Counted from the first letter of the stretch, positions 20,919-32,639 are shown. The stretch is DNA of 64,000 nt from Rhipidocladum racemiflorum (GCA_036346355.1 CM070580.1:60156854-60220853); one strand, 5' to 3'. Notes: generated from the sequence alone by a model not told the origin. Program-made: numbers and translations.

Positions 20919-22800
20919 TGTAACACCCCATAAATCTCAACTGTTGTATAAGAATAAATTGACAGCATTTCCACTAAAACAAGACAATACGGAAGCCATT
21001 CAAATAGGAATAATATCACGACATTAGTACTAGAGACAATGAGTCTAAATCAACCAGGTATCAACCATAAATAAAACACATCTCTAGTGGGACAACCATA
21101 AACGAGAACAAGTTTAAAGTGAACAACAATGGGTCTATAAATAATAAAAGTTCATTCAACTAATGAATTATTTAAAGCACTAGATCATGTGAGTCGTGAT
21201 GACATCAGAAACTTTATTGTGCTGCTAGCCCACCCTTCATGCTTACGACTCACGTGCGCTACCTGAAAACATCAAAACAGCAAGTAGTGAGATTGGGTAA
21301 TCTCAGCAAGCGGAACAACTAATACGAATATAACATCCACCATATAACTAGCATTCCACATTCCTCATATACAATACCACATCAAATAGACCACACCACT
21401 TCAGTAAAATGCATATAATTGATGCACATGCTTATGCCATGTTCCTCCTCACCGTGCCCTTTCTCAGGAACACACGGTGTTGTACCGGTACGGTCGCGCA
21501 TGCTGGCGTCGACAAACTTCCAATGCATGATTATGCAGTTAATGCTTCATGCATGAATTCATTCATAACCCCTCCCACTGAGTCCACATGTTTGCATCTC
21601 ATCATATAGCATGGATAGAAAGCAAATATCATAGAGATGAAATGTTTAACAAACAAAACAACTACTTCCACTTGCCTTTACCGACGTGGACGATGAACTT
21701 AGTTGCGCCCAGCAGTGGCACCACCTGAACAAACATTATTTCAGTACATAACGACATCACAATTCATCACACAAATCAAACACACGCTTCCTACTCCCCT
21801 TTCCCGTTTAAACGCCAAAAACCCCGATCTGTCCGGATCGAACAGCAGCACCCTCTCTTCCCAATTTCGTATCTTTTTTCTACTGATCATAAAAATACAG
21901 AAAAATTACAGTAGCTAGATATTGACGATATCTACAACTTTCATGAAGGTCAAAAATTTCAATTCTGCAGTTAAATATGCCTAAACAACCGTCCAACACA
22001 GTGGACGAAATCTGTTTCCAGATTCTGTTTATCATCTTCCAACAGAGATAACTCTCAGACCGACGGCCCAAAAATTCTGAAAAAAATACAGAAGCTAGAC
22101 CTCGACGTTATCTACAACTTTATAGTTATATATTTTTGCATGAAAAATCATCTATGCCACGTAAAACGCGAAACAATCCGCGCTGCACAATCTCCCCTTC
22201 CAAAAACAGCACCACGTGAACATCTACCCTTCTCCCCCATCAAGATCCATCCAAACCACTCACCACCAGATCTAATACACTCCTAATCTCTAGGTAGAAC
22301 AGGGGTAAAATATTAGGAATTTTACCTTGAGTTCCCCCTTGCGAACCCACGAAAAACGCGCGACGATCCCCGTAACGGAAATCTGTTTGTCCTCCTCGTC
22401 TCCACGGATCCTCTTCTCGATTTCTCCTTCGCGTTTCGCGGTGGATCTTGAGCCACCACGCAAGGGGAGGAAGAGGTGGAGTGGGGCGGCTGCTAGGGGG
22501 AGAGGGGGAGGCGCCCTAGGGTTTGGGGTGGGGTGGCCGGCCACATGGGGAGGCGCCACCCCTTTAGGGGGAGGTGGGCCGGCCCACTTAGGGCGTGGGG
22601 AGGGGGAGGTGGGAGAAGAATTCCCGGCCCAGGCCCAAGTTTTCCTCGGCCCACTGTTTCTAGCCCGAATACTCCAAATTTAATATTAAAACGCCGCATA
22701 AACTTCAATTATTTAATTCCCCAACAATTTCCCTCATTCCTCCCGAAACAAAACCAGGAAAAGGAACACTAGAATCGCTCTGACTCTCTAAAGCATCACA
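20919..22800 (-). mobile_element. H: solo LTR, TSD AGAAA, in S
   Basis: AGAAA at 20914-20918 and 22801-22805 are exact. The plus strand starts TGTAACACCCC and ends GCATCACA. It has the same general plan as the G LTRs (ATCTCAGCAAG near the left, then an AT-rich body, a G-rich block near 22440-22620, and GGCCC words near the right) but a different sequence, so it is a separate family. Joining its flanks restores GATTTGTCAGAAAACTTACC, which on the minus strand reads GGTAAGT, a good splice donor. The 118-codon ORF in the G-rich block is not supported. Confidence 0.88.
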
Positions 22801-22805
22801 AGAAA

Positions 22806-23450
22806 ACTTACCAAATCCTAGAAGCACTTCACCAAGCAGACTGGAGCACCGTCGCCACCACCTGGTTAGGGTTTGCTTCGGTGACGGCAGAAACACTGCT
22901 CGGGAGAAGAAGCGCAGGAGAGAATGTGGTAATTTCTGGTATGACTTGAGAGAATGGGGAGTTTTGGGAGGAAACTAACAAGAAGTTACTGCTTCAGAGA
23001 ACAGTAACTGCTTAAAGGAATGGAGTGCCTTTAAGAGATAGGTTGGTTGGTAAAAAAAGAAAGGGCAACTTTCTCACTTTACTCTAGTTGGTGAAACCCA
23101 AGAAGAAGGATTCAAGGCAGAGTATGGGTTTCAGAAATAACGATTAATTAGCAGGGAAAAGTCCTAAATTTAGAAGAGATTTTGAATAATTTTTCAAATT
23201 TAGAAAAGCATTTTTCAAATTGGGAGGAAAACCTTTTGAATTATGATAAGGAAAATAGAGACTAAAAGTTGCAAGTGCACGCCAGACTAATTTTCGTGAA
23301 GAATAGTAAGTTCTCCATTTGCGCCGAACCAGTTTTGCACTGAGCAACACTCACACCGGACTAATTTTCTTCAGTCCGTCGTACACGTGCCATGAGCAAA
23401 AGTGGTCCGCCGTAGATGGGAAGCTTTTTGTTTTCTTTTACTCCGTCGCG
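22806..23450 (-). repeat. 5' region of S, LTR-like
   Basis: On the minus strand it holds CCGGAC/GTCC words (23420-23277), an AT-rich stretch, then a pyrimidine-rich part with AAACCCTAACC and the splice-donor-like GGTAAGT at its end. It has the same order of parts as the left LTR of S but no clear base-by-base match, so it may be an LTR of another family or an unrelated promoter. No ORF over 70 codons is found. Confidence 0.35.
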
Positions 23451-26423
23451 TAAGGGCAAGTTTTAGTTAACAACGTAAGAAAAAGCTAAACTCTTAGAGA
23501 TTTTTGAGATCCTCTTAAAAGAAGGAAATAAGAGCAATTAAGAAGGATCTTAGAATAATCTTAACATTAAAAGCAATCAATAAACATCAAGAGAGAAATT
23601 TAGTAAAAGAAAGTAATTCAACATATAATGTACTCAATTTCCTCCACCATATCCAACTTAACCATCCAACGGCATCAAGAATCACCACCAGCACGATCGA
23701 ATCACCAGTCCAATCAGTCCCTGAGTCCAACGACTCAACATTTCGCTTAATTCAACCCAACATTTAAAAGTTCTACCGTTTTCAAATCCTTTTCTGAAAA
23801 CAAAACCAAAATACTATACTTGACATCAAATACCTAAGTTGCTCGTGACCATGAGCACGGCTAATCGATTAGTTTAATTAATCTCTACAGAGAAGGTACA
23901 CTTTACGCGCATGACACACTCTAGCAATCATGTCAACCATGCCACGCGATACATACCGTACCCGTTTTGCTAGATTGTGATGAAACTTTTCCAATTGTCG
24001 GTTTCCAGTCCTACGTCAGCCCCAGCGATGTGCGCTCTTTGCTATGGGTGAGGGCTTCACACACACACAGTATACCCCCGGGCCGGGCGAGAGTGCCGCA
24101 AATTCTTGCAGTTAGGCACCAAAGCTCCAAACCCGCTTCACCCACACGGATCCGACGATGGCTAGCGCCCCATCATGCCTTTTACCCACAGCAAAGCATC
24201 CACCGTTGTAACGAAAGTCTCCAACACCTGCGCGAGGTGAGGGAGTATTCTGAACAACACCAGTACGTCGGTGACTGTCCAACTACTTCGACCTACCACG
24301 GCGCAATACCAAATCCCAACTCCTGTACTGGGTTTAGGCTATCCCATACTAGCACATGTGGTTGTACGAAAAGACTCAGTTAAGAGCGTCAAGTTCAGTC
24401 CTTAGGATTGCACAGACGAGACCTCCCATCATTCGTCCAGGCATAAAACCACTTTTCACCTTTTTTCCTTTTTCACCTTTTTATCAACATAACCTTTTCC
24501 ATTAAATCACCAATTTAGAAATTCCTATAATAATTCATGAAAGTTATGATTGACTGAGTCCACCGATCAATATTCAATCAGTCTAATGCTGGGCTAAGCG
24601 TATGCAACTATTAACTTATATTCCCAAGTGACACTTTATATAGCGTCTAACCTTATCCTAAGGTTACACAAGGTTCTCAAGGCAATCAGTAGATCGAGAC
24701 AAACCATCCAACTCTTAGATTATCTACCAATTCCCACCATTTAAATACTTGTATTAAATTGATATGCATGCATGATAGTTTTGCAATCAACCAAAATACA
24801 TTTGCAAATATGGGTTCAATATGGTCAAAAGGGGGTACTTGCCTGTTTGCTCTGCTTCTGTGTCACACGTGTTCTCCGGGTCGTAGTCTGGATCCTCGTC
24901 AACTGCTCCCGAGGCGTCAACGACTAATCGAACGCGCAACAAAAGAAACAATGAGAGAACGAATAAGATCCATTGAAAACCAAATCATTAATCTCTTAGA
25001 ATCAGACAACAACCAGTAAACGAACACGAGAAGGAATAATCAAACGAAAACCAAATTTTAAACAGAGCCCGACAGTATCGGCATTTAAAGCCCGGTAGTA
25101 CCGCCCTACGTCGGCAGTACCGGCCTTGAAAATCGATAGTGCCGGAACCCAATGACCGAAGAGGATAACGCACTGGAAAATAGCTACTGGCGTTGTGGGA
25201 GCAGTAGTGCCGGCCAAGGCGGTAGTACCGGCCTCACCACGGCGGTAGTGCCGGCCAGAGAGAAACTAGGGTTCCAAAAATTGGGTTTTTGCGCAAACGA
25301 CTTCGGAACTTCGCGGCTATTGCATGGATGGGTTCTCGGCGATGGTAAGGACCCATTCACGCGAACCACTCGAGGTTCCGACTTCGTTTGACCTAATTTC
25401 ACACCCGAGAAACTCGAGAATCCTAATACGTTAAATTTTGACTTTCGACCCGAATCGAATTCAAACTCGATTCTTTTCGGGAAACTCGAACTTCAACGGT
25501 GTCGAATATATTTTAGTGTCATTTTCTTAGATTTTGGAACAAGGGTTACAAGGATCATTTCCAAAGGTTACGAAAATGACTTTTAACCAAATATACCCGA
25601 CGAAAAAAAGAAACTAGGATTTCGAACTCGATTTTCGCGCTAACTAAAACTCTAACACCTAGAACAACTTAACCTAGGTCTAAGGATTCCACTAGCTAAA
25701 AGTTGAGCATCACCACTAGGTTTTCTACGGTTTAAGCTAAAGGAAAAGAAAAAGAAATGGAAGGTTGAGCTCAAACATGAAGATTTGCATCCAAACTTGT
25801 CTCTATTCACCTCCAAAGGCTGCTAGGGTTTGAGGAAGTTGATCTCCACCTTGCCTAGCTTCTCCACAAGCTCAAGAACACTGGAGAGAAGGGTTTAGAT
25901 GGAGGGGATCCTTGAGAGAGGGAGGAGGATCTCCATGGGAGAAAGATAGAGTGAGGGTGAGAGAGCGTGAGAGAGGGAGTGAGGGAGAGAGAGAGGGGAG
26001 TGTTTGGCTGGGGTAGTGAGGAAGAGAGGAGAAGCCTCTAGATAAATATGAGGTGGCAGGGCAACGGGCAGCAGCGGGGGCTTCTGCCCCCTGCCCGGTC
26101 GCCATGGCCAGCAGTACCGGCCTAGGGCCGGTGGTACTGCCGCCCAAGTAGGAAAAACAGCAATTAAACGTGAAACGCTCAGAAACTTGGAATTTCTTCC
26201 CGGAAACTTTTAGGGTGGGTTCTAGGATAACTAGAGAAGACGTAGAAACTACGGTTGCTAGGAAATTCTAACCGCAACACAAAATAAGGTTTTGGAGCAA
26301 AAACTTTAATGAAACGGCTCGAATAAACAAACTCAAATGCAATTAACTCCAAATTGAAATCCAAATGACTCTCAAGGCAATAAAGAACAATTTAAAAGGC
26401 AATTACAAACTCAGGATGTTACA
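23451..26423 (-). mobile_element. J: B-like LTR, left border unclear
   Basis: It shares order and words with B and D: GAGCACGGCTAATCGATTAG with a CTCTACAGAG block near 23850-23895, CACATGTGGTTGTACG near 24355, and the end GGATGTTACA. The shared blocks place its sense on the minus strand. The 3' part that opens the plus strand in B2 and D is not recognisable, so the border with S lies somewhere in 23440-23620. CTGTA follows its right end, but I find no copy at the left. ORFs inside lie in GC-rich parts in several frames and are unlikely to be genes. Confidence 0.6.
25065..25262. repeat. GTAGTACCGGC palindromic words in J
   Basis: At least six variants of GGTAGTACCGGC or GGTAGTGCCGGC lie within 200 bp, in both orientations. 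Two more are at about 26108 and 26132. Similar words occur at the window's left edge. Confidence 0.7.
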
Positions 26424-26502
26424 CTGTACCATCTCTCCCGGTGGCACGCGTGAGCTCAAGCGGGCGGCGACGTCGCCCCCTGCAGGCTCACAGCTCGTGG
26501 CA
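26424..26502 (+). other. Leader of F before gag
   Basis: The sequence resumes F after J with a GC-rich stretch. No primer site is seen, so the part that carried it is either lost or hidden by the S and J insertions. Confidence 0.4.
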
Positions 26503-28257
26503 ATGACCGGCTATGTACCGACCTCCATCCACGACTTACTGGAGGACTCCTCCAGCCATGACTCCAGCTCTGACATGGAGCGCGTTGCGGATGGACCGCA
26601 CTCCCGCGAATGCAACATGGCGGGCGTGACCGACCCGACCGCAACCCCCGCAAGTCCAGGAACTCTCCCACGGTGCACCGAAGCGCAGGAAATAGAGTAT
26701 CAGCATGAACACGCTGAGCGCCTCCGGGCTCCCCACGCCGAGCTCCAACAATAGCGCGAGGAGCTGGAGGCTCGAAGGGTCGAGCTCGACAAACTCCAGG
26801 CCGACCTGGAGCAGCGTCAGCCCGAGCCCCCACTCGCATCTGGCGCCGCGCACGCACGCGCACGTCAGGTGTATCATCAGCTGGACGAGGGGGTCCGACG
26901 GCCTACCATTCTTCCCCCACGCAAGCCAGAACGTCGCCGCAGTTGCAATGCTGCTCCGTGGCATCCCCTAGCCGGATGACCCGGAGGCCAAGGCTACTAG
27001 AACCTTCAGGGACTGGTGGAATGAGCTGTCGTGCAGCACATGTAGGGCTCTGGCTCCCACCACTCGGGCGCCTCCTCGGGCTGTCCGAGCTGCACTATCG
27101 CTCTAGATCAGCGGAGTCTGGCGAGGACGGCGCCGCAGCCTGAGTGGCCCCAGGCCTCACGCACTCCGGCACGTCATCACCTGGGCAACAACCACGACGT
27201 CCGTGCCACTCTCGAGGCACAAAAAAGAGCGATAGGCGAAGCGACCCAAGCATGGGTCGCAGACAACAGTCAGCATAACTACCGCAGCCCGAGCCCCGAT
27301 GGCCTAGGGCCACAGGCGTTCTGCCAGGGGATCCACAACGCGGACTTCCCTTCTAGGTTCCGGGCGCCAGTCAACATAACCAAGTACACAGGGGCAACGA
27401 ACCCCGGTGTCTGGTTAGAAGACGGTAGGCTCACCTACCGGGCAGGTGGAGCTACTGATGACCTCTTCATCATCCAGTACCTCCCCATGTACCTCGCGGA
27501 TTCGGCTCGAGCCTGGCTCGAGTACTTGCCTGCGAAGACCATCAGGGACTGGGCTGACTTGAAGAACCTCTTCGTCGGCAACTTCTAGGGAACATACAAG
27601 CGCCCTGGGAATTCCTGGGACCTGAAGAGCTACAAGCAGCAGCCGGGGGAGACTCTTCGGGACTACATCCAACGTTTCTCTCAATAGTGCAACGAGCTCC
27701 CCAACATCCGTGATGCTGATGTCGTCTGGGCGTTCATCTACGGCACCACTTGCAAAGCCTTGGTGAACAAGCTAGGCCGTGTCAAGCCCAGAACCACCAA
27801 GGAGCTCTTGGACATCACAACCAACCACGCCTCTGGCAAAGAGGCTGTGGAGGCCATCTTTGAGAAATGGAAGTCCAAACGAGAGCCTGGCCCTGAAGCC
27901 GTCGCCCCCTCCGATCGCTCCGACAAATGAAAGCGGCAAGGGAAACAAGGCCGCGATGGCCGTTTGGTCGCGGCCGCCGACCGCCCTGCCAAGCAGCAGT
28001 CGCGGCAGGTGCCTGACCATATCAAGAAGCTGATGGACAACCCGTGTTCGAACCACGGGTACCCCGTCAAACACAAATATTGGGACTGCGAAGTCCTGAA
28101 GCGCTTCATCTCCAGGACCCCCGCGTCGTCGTGGGGCAAGGGGAAGAAGCGGGACCCAGCGCCAGATGCCCAGGAGAAGGGGGCGGACGTCGAGTTCCCA
28201 GAACCCGACGGCTGCCTCATGATCTTCAGCGGACCAGCGTGCTACGCCAACAAATGA
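26503..28257 (+). pseudogene. gag of F (Tat type), many stops
   Basis: One frame runs from ATGACCGGCTATGTACC (MTGYVPTSIHDLL) to a TGA at 28255. Residues after about 70 form a charged, probably coiled-coil stretch (EYQHEHAERL, REELEARRVELDKLQADLEQ). The capsid-like core starts near 27360: NITKYTGATNPGVWLEDGRL, RAGGATDDLFIIQYLP, ADSARAWLEYLP and NELPNIRDADVVWAF. In-frame stops include TAG at 26752, 27586 and 27685 and TGA at 27928. The C-terminal part has CSNHGYPVKHKYWDC, a zinc-binding-like motif. The TGA at 28255 falls where related elements read on into pol. Non-functional. Confidence 0.85.
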
Positions 28258-28810
28258 CGGCTCAAGCTCGCATCCCACGAGGTCCACACGACGACTCCCG
28301 CCGTGCCCAAGTACCTCCGGTGGTCGGAATATCCAATCACTTTTGATCGGACCAACCACCCCGACTACGTTCTGTAGCCGGGAAGATAACTGTCGGTCGT
28401 CGACCCCATCGTGGGGTCGAAGCGCCTGACTAAGGTGCTCATGAACGGCGGCAACGGTCTTAACATCCTGTATGTCGAGACGCTCGACGTCATGGGGTCC
28501 CTCGCTCGAGTCTCCGACCGGGCAAGGCGCCTTTCCACGGCGTTATCCCTGGTCAACAAGCCCATCTGCTCAGGCAGGTCGACCTGCCCGTCACCTCCGG
28601 GGGTCTGAACAACTTCCGCACCGAAACCCTCACCTTCGAGGTTACAGACTTTGCCGGCTCCTACCATGCTAACCTGGGGAGGCCGTGTTACGCCAAGTTC
28701 ATGGCGATCCCCATCTACACCTACCTCAAGCTGAAGATGCCGGGACCGCGGGGAGTAATCACCGTTGCCTCATCTTTTCAGCTCGCCTAAAACTACGAGC
28801 AAAGTAGCTG
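28258..28810 (+). pseudogene. Protease region of F
   Basis: It continues gag in the same frame: TPAVPKYLRWSEYPITFDR, two stops (near 28375 and 28387), then VDPIVGSKRLTKVLM and LNILYVETLDVMG. The residue expected to be the catalytic aspartate (consensus MDGG) is an asparagine here (MNGG, codon at 28444), so the enzyme would be inactive. Near 28540-28570 the frame shifts by one and continues as GGLNNFRTETLTFEV and ANLGRPCYAKFMAIP. Confidence 0.75.
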
Positions 28811-28814
28811 CGAG

Positions 28815-29744
28815 TTGGCCTCGGCGATCGTTGCATCCGCCGAGCTCGTTAACCTCCGGAGGGAAACCTCTGAGTCCGCCCCCAACTCTGGCAAGTCGGA
28901 GCCATGTTCCTTCAAATCCGCCAAAGACATGAAGGAGGTTGCGGTCATCTTTGCATGGAGGCCTTCTGACATGCCAGGAATCCAAAGGGAAGTCGCCGAG
29001 CACTCCTTGAACATCCGACCAGGCTCAAGGCCGGTCGCCCAACACCTGCACCGATTCTACCAGGGGAAGTGCAAGGTCATAGGGGAGGAGATTACCAAAC
29101 TTTTGGCCGCAGGGTTTGTAAAAGAGGTACGCCACCCCGAGTGGCTGGCCAATCCTGTTCTTGTAAAAAAGAAAACCAGGCAATGGAGAATGTGCGTTGA
29201 CTACACGAGCCTGAACAAGGCATGTCCCAAGGACCCGTTCCCATTACCTCGCATCGACCAAGTCGTCGACTCCACTGCAGGGTGCAAATCCCTGTCCTTT
29301 CTGGATGCCTACTTGGGCTACCACCAAATAGCGATGAAAGAATCTGACCGGCTCGTGACATCTTTCATCACTCCGTTCGGCTTGTTCTGTTACGTGACAA
29401 TGCCATTTGGTCTAAAAAATGCGGGTGCTACATACCAACGATGTATGCAAACATGCTTTAACGACCAAATAGGCCGCAACGTTGAGGCGTACGTCGACGA
29501 CATCATCGTCAAAACTAAGAAGGCCAACGACCTCATCGCTGACCTAGAAGAAACTTTTACGAACCTTTGACGGTTTCGTATAAAGCTCAACCGCGAGAAA
29601 TGTGTTTTTGGGGTGCCAAGGGAAAGCTGCTAGGCTTCATCGTCTCCGAGCGTGGTATCGAAGCCAATCGGGACAAGATTTCCACGATCATGAAGATGGG
29701 CCCAGTCGGCAACCTGAAAGGAGTCCAAAGGCTGATAGGATGCC
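28815..29744 (+). pseudogene. Reverse transcriptase of F
   Basis: An open stretch of 251 codons covers the finger and palm regions: VIGEEITKLLAAGFVKEV, WRMCVDYTSLNKACPKDPFPLP, LSFLDAYLGYHQI, FGLFCYVTMPFGLKNAGATYQ and the catalytic YVDD (29490-29501). A TGA at 29568 ends it, then RIKLNREKCVFGV follows in frame and a shift leads to GFIVSERGIEANRDKIS. Around 29740 about 50 bp that normally encode the LSRFI-type region between GVQRLIGC and PLYKLLKK are missing. The active-site residues are intact, but the gene cannot be translated as a whole. Confidence 0.9.
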
Positions 29745-30842
29745 CCTCTATAAGCTGCTCAAGAAGTCCGATCAGTTCAGCTGGATGCAAGAGGCACAGG
29801 AAGTCCTCAATCGACTGAAATCGTTCCTGACCTCACCCTCGGTTCTGGTCGCCACAACGCGAGGGGAACCGCTACTCCTCTACATCGCCGCCACAACCCA
29901 GGTCGTCAGTGCGGCACTTGTCTTGGAGCGAGCAGAAGAAGGCCATGTGCTTAAGGTACAACGGCTAGTCTACTTCATCAGTGAAGTACTCTCCGAGTCC
30001 TAGGCTCGGTACCCGCAGGTGCAGAAATTGCTCTATGCGGTGCTCATCACAAAGAGGAAGTTAGTCCATTACTTCGGCTAGCATCCTGCCTCCGTCCTGA
30101 CCTCCTTGCCGCTTGGCGAAATTGTCCGCAACCGCGACGCCTCGGGAAGAATAACCAAGTGGGCACTCGAGCTCAATGGCCACGACATATCGTACATCCC
30201 CCGAACGGCGATCAAGTCGCATGTTTTGGCCGATTTCATTGCTAAGTGGACCGAATTCCAGGCGCCACCAGCGCTCGAAGACCCCGAGTACTGGACGATG
30301 TACTTCGATGGGTCCTACACTAAGAATGGAGCGGGTACTGGAGTCGTCATTGTTTCCCCACTCGGGAGCAAGCTTCAGTACGCCATCCGGCTAGTCTTCC
30401 ACGCAACCAACAACATCGCCGAGAACGAAGCCCTCGTCAACGGTCTCCGGTCGCTGCTGACCTCAGAGCGCCGACTCTACGTACACGGTGACTCCAAGCT
30501 TGTCGTCGACCAAGTCATGAAGACCACGGAGCCTCGTGACGCCCGCATGGCAGCCTACTGTCGAGAGGTGTGCAAGCTAGAGGAAAGGTTCAAGGGTTTC
30601 GAGCTTCCCATAGCTACAAATGCTACAACGGTGAGGCTGATTACCTAGCTACCCTCGCCTCCAGCAAAGAACCGATTCCACCTGGGATCTTCGTTTGCGA
30701 CCTTCGCGAACCCTCCATCCGGCTGGGCTCGATGACCGAGCAGGCGACCGACCCACAGGACTTAAATGCTCTGACTGCTGAGTGGTCGGACGCGGAATCA
30801 TCTGGAATGGATCGCAACGTGCTGTTAGCCTCCTCCGACTAG
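29745..30842 (+). pseudogene. RNase H and archaeal-type RNase H of F
   Basis: The first domain (about 29745-30120) has LLYIAATTQVVSAALV and VYFISEVLSES, with TAG codons at 30001 and near 30079. The second (about 30270-30740) has EYWTMYFDGSYTKNGAGTG, where FDGS (30304-30315) carries the first catalytic aspartate, then NNIAENEALVNGL and VHGDSKLVVDQVM. A frameshift near 30640 leads to NGEADYLATLASS. Two RNase H domains in tandem mark the Tat lineage. The linker to integrase ends in a TAG at 30840. Confidence 0.85.
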
Positions 30843-31716
30843 AGGAGGCCCTTCATCAACCGGTTTACTAACGAATCGCTCCCCGCCAACCCAACCGAGG
30901 CCCGGCACCTCGCTCGACGGGCAAATTCCTTCGTCCTGGTCGGAGAAGACCTCTACAAGAGGAGCCCCTCTGGAGTCCTCCAGAAATGCATTCTGGCCGA
31001 CCAGGGGAGGCAGCTGCTGCTCGATATCCATGGCGGTGTCTGCGGCCACCACGTCGCGCCACTGTCCCTCGTAGGGAAAGCCTTTCGACAAGGCTTCTAT
31101 TGGCTGACCGCCATAATCGATGCCGAGCAAACCATTCGCACCTGCGAAGGATGCCAATTATTTGCCCGGCAGACGCATCTTCCGGCGCAAGCCTTGTAGA
31201 CGATCCCCATCACATGGCCATTCGCGGTCTGGGGACTCGATCTGGTCGGGCCCTTCAAAAAGGCACCCAGGGGCTTTACCCACCTACTCGTCGTGGTGGA
31301 CAAATTCACCAAGTGTATAGAGGCTAAGCTAGTCGCCTCCATCACCTCGGTGCAAGCGGCCAACTTCTTCTGCGACATCGTTTATCGGTTCGGAGTCCCG
31401 AACTCCGTCATCACCGATAACGGGACACAGTTCACGGGGAAGGAATTCCTCGAGTTCTGTGATGACTTCAACATCCGCGTCGACTGGGCAGCCGTGGCCC
31501 ATCCACGAACTAACGGCCAAGTCGAGCGGGCAAACGGCATGATCCTCCAAGGGCTCAAGCCACGAATCTTCAGTTGACTGAAGAAATTCACTGGACGATG
31601 GGTGGCCGAGCTACCCTCCGTTCTCTGGAGCCTGCAGACCACACCGACCCGGTCGACCGGGTTTACACCATTCTTCATGGTGTTCGGTGCTGAAGCTGTC
31701 TTGCCAACCGACCTGG
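30843..31716 (+). pseudogene. Integrase of F, C-terminus cut by C3
   Basis: The frame is in step throughout. The HHCC finger is visible: H in IHGGV (31028), HH in GHHVAP, and CEGC (Cys codons 31143 and 31152). The catalytic triad is complete: Asp in GLDLVGP (31239), Asp in TDNGTQF (31416), Glu in QVERAN (31524), with 35 residues between the last two. Stops at 31198 (TAG) and 31575 (TGA) kill it. After FMVFGAEAVLPTDL the sequence is replaced by the C3 LTR. Confidence 0.9.
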
Positions 31717-32639
31717 TGATGAGGACATCACTACCATGGATACGGCCATGCCTACAAACCCAATTGAAACCAACAATGTAATACAAGGGCCAATTACTCG
31801 AGCTCGTGCACGTCAATTCAATTGCCAGGTGAATGCGTTCCTTGGGTTGCATACAAATAATTTAATGAATGGAATGCTATTTAATACTTGTGATGATTTT
31901 ATTGTCCTTAGGAACCAAGGAGAAGGACTCCCAAACATCAAGCATGAAGCCAATTCTTCCGGTGCACAAGCTCAACTTGGATTCGGCCTCCAGGACAGCA
32001 CCAACTTAAAACGACCATAACTTTTGATCCACAAGTGTGTTTGGGGTCTATGAGTACTGGTTTGAAAGGTTTCGTCGTCCTCTTTCAAACGGATCCAGCC
32101 CCATGTCCAAATTCCTTATGAGTCAACGGGAATCTGCAAAACAATTTTGGTTATCTTTCCAAATCCGAGTCAAACTAGGAATAGGAGTCCTACTCGGCCA
32201 TGGATGTGTTTTGGATGCCCCTAGCCTGGTTTTGGCCTCCTATTTCTCCTATATATAGCTAGGTAGTCCCCCAAAATAACTTGGGTTTTGGTTATTTGAT
32301 AGTTTAGCCTTTTACTACTATTTGAGTCTTTTAGACGTGCTCAACGGCCGCCTAACAAGCTCCTTGTATCGGAACCCCAACTTTTCAATACTTCATCTAT
32401 ATTTGCAATTTTAGATTACTTTTGCCTTGTTCTTGCTTGTTCTTCGATTGCTTGCAGGAATTGATCTTCGTGATCAGGTTGATCGTGCCCACGGCAAGGT
32501 CAATAACCCTCTGGAGTTGGTTTAGCGATTGCTAAGGCGCATCGTCGTTGTACGTTATAGTCGGATCGTCAAAGTCGTCTCCACCCAAATCGAAGGTTAT
32601 CATTCTCATCGAAAGATCGGGACACCCAATGTTACATCA
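31717..32639 (+). repeat. C3: plus-strand C-family LTR with internal deletion
   Basis: It starts TGATGAG, as C-family LTRs do, but then continues with GACATCACTACC, which lies about 285 bp further inside in C1. Both places share TGATGAG, so a deletion between these 7-bp repeats fits. The rest matches C1 to the end, where ...GTTACATCA replaces GTCTCATCA. It is followed by AGTGGTATCA (32640-32649), the start of the C primer site, then by the inverted C2 LTR. No TSD partner for CCTGG (31712-31716) is found. Confidence 0.85.

Larger units (their letters stand above)
16600..23450 (-). mobile_element. S: Sirevirus-like copia remnant with envelope-like ORF only
   Basis: On the minus strand the order is a 5' region (about 23450-20770, cut by H), a long broken envelope-like ORF (20765-18266), a 3' untranslated part with TTCAGGGGGAGC and AAAGGGGGAGAAA tracts, and an LTR-like region down to about 16610. 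Repeated G-tracts after the last ORF and clusters of CCGGAC palindromes in the LTR are described for Sireviruses (established knowledge). No gag, protease, integrase or RT remains. The outer borders are not exact: I cannot find a clean TSD, and the right-hand LTR-like region does not visibly match the left one. Confidence 0.55.
16264..31716 (+). mobile_element. F: Tat/Retand-type Ty3 element, 3' end lost
   Basis: The LTR-like start TGACGAGTACTCATACC lies directly after CTAGT (16259-16263), the likely target duplication, in A's protease gene. The element's 5' LTR is cut after about 330 bp by S. Internal coding resumes at 26424 after J, with gag, protease, RT, RNase H, archaeal-type RNase H and integrase in the order expected for Tat-lineage elements. 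The sequence stops in the middle of the integrase C-terminal region at 31716 (AEAVLPTDL), where C3 begins. There is no polypurine tract and no 3' LTR of F, so the matching CTAGT cannot be checked. Confidence 0.75.

Noticed and set aside
22327..22683. 118-codon ORF in solo LTR H
   Set aside because: It is Gly/Arg-rich with no conserved motif and lies in a G-rich LTR block.
23967..24383. 138-codon ORF in J
   Set aside because: The corresponding LTR part in B2 and D has the same blocks but no open frame; no motif is seen.
26424..26428. CTGTA after J as its target duplication
   Set aside because: No CTGTA was found at the left edge of J, whose border with S is itself unclear.
26456..28359. Minus-strand ORFs of 135-195 codons opposite F gag
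   Set aside because: They are shadows of the GC-rich gag frame; the plus frame has recognisable gag residues, the minus frames do not.
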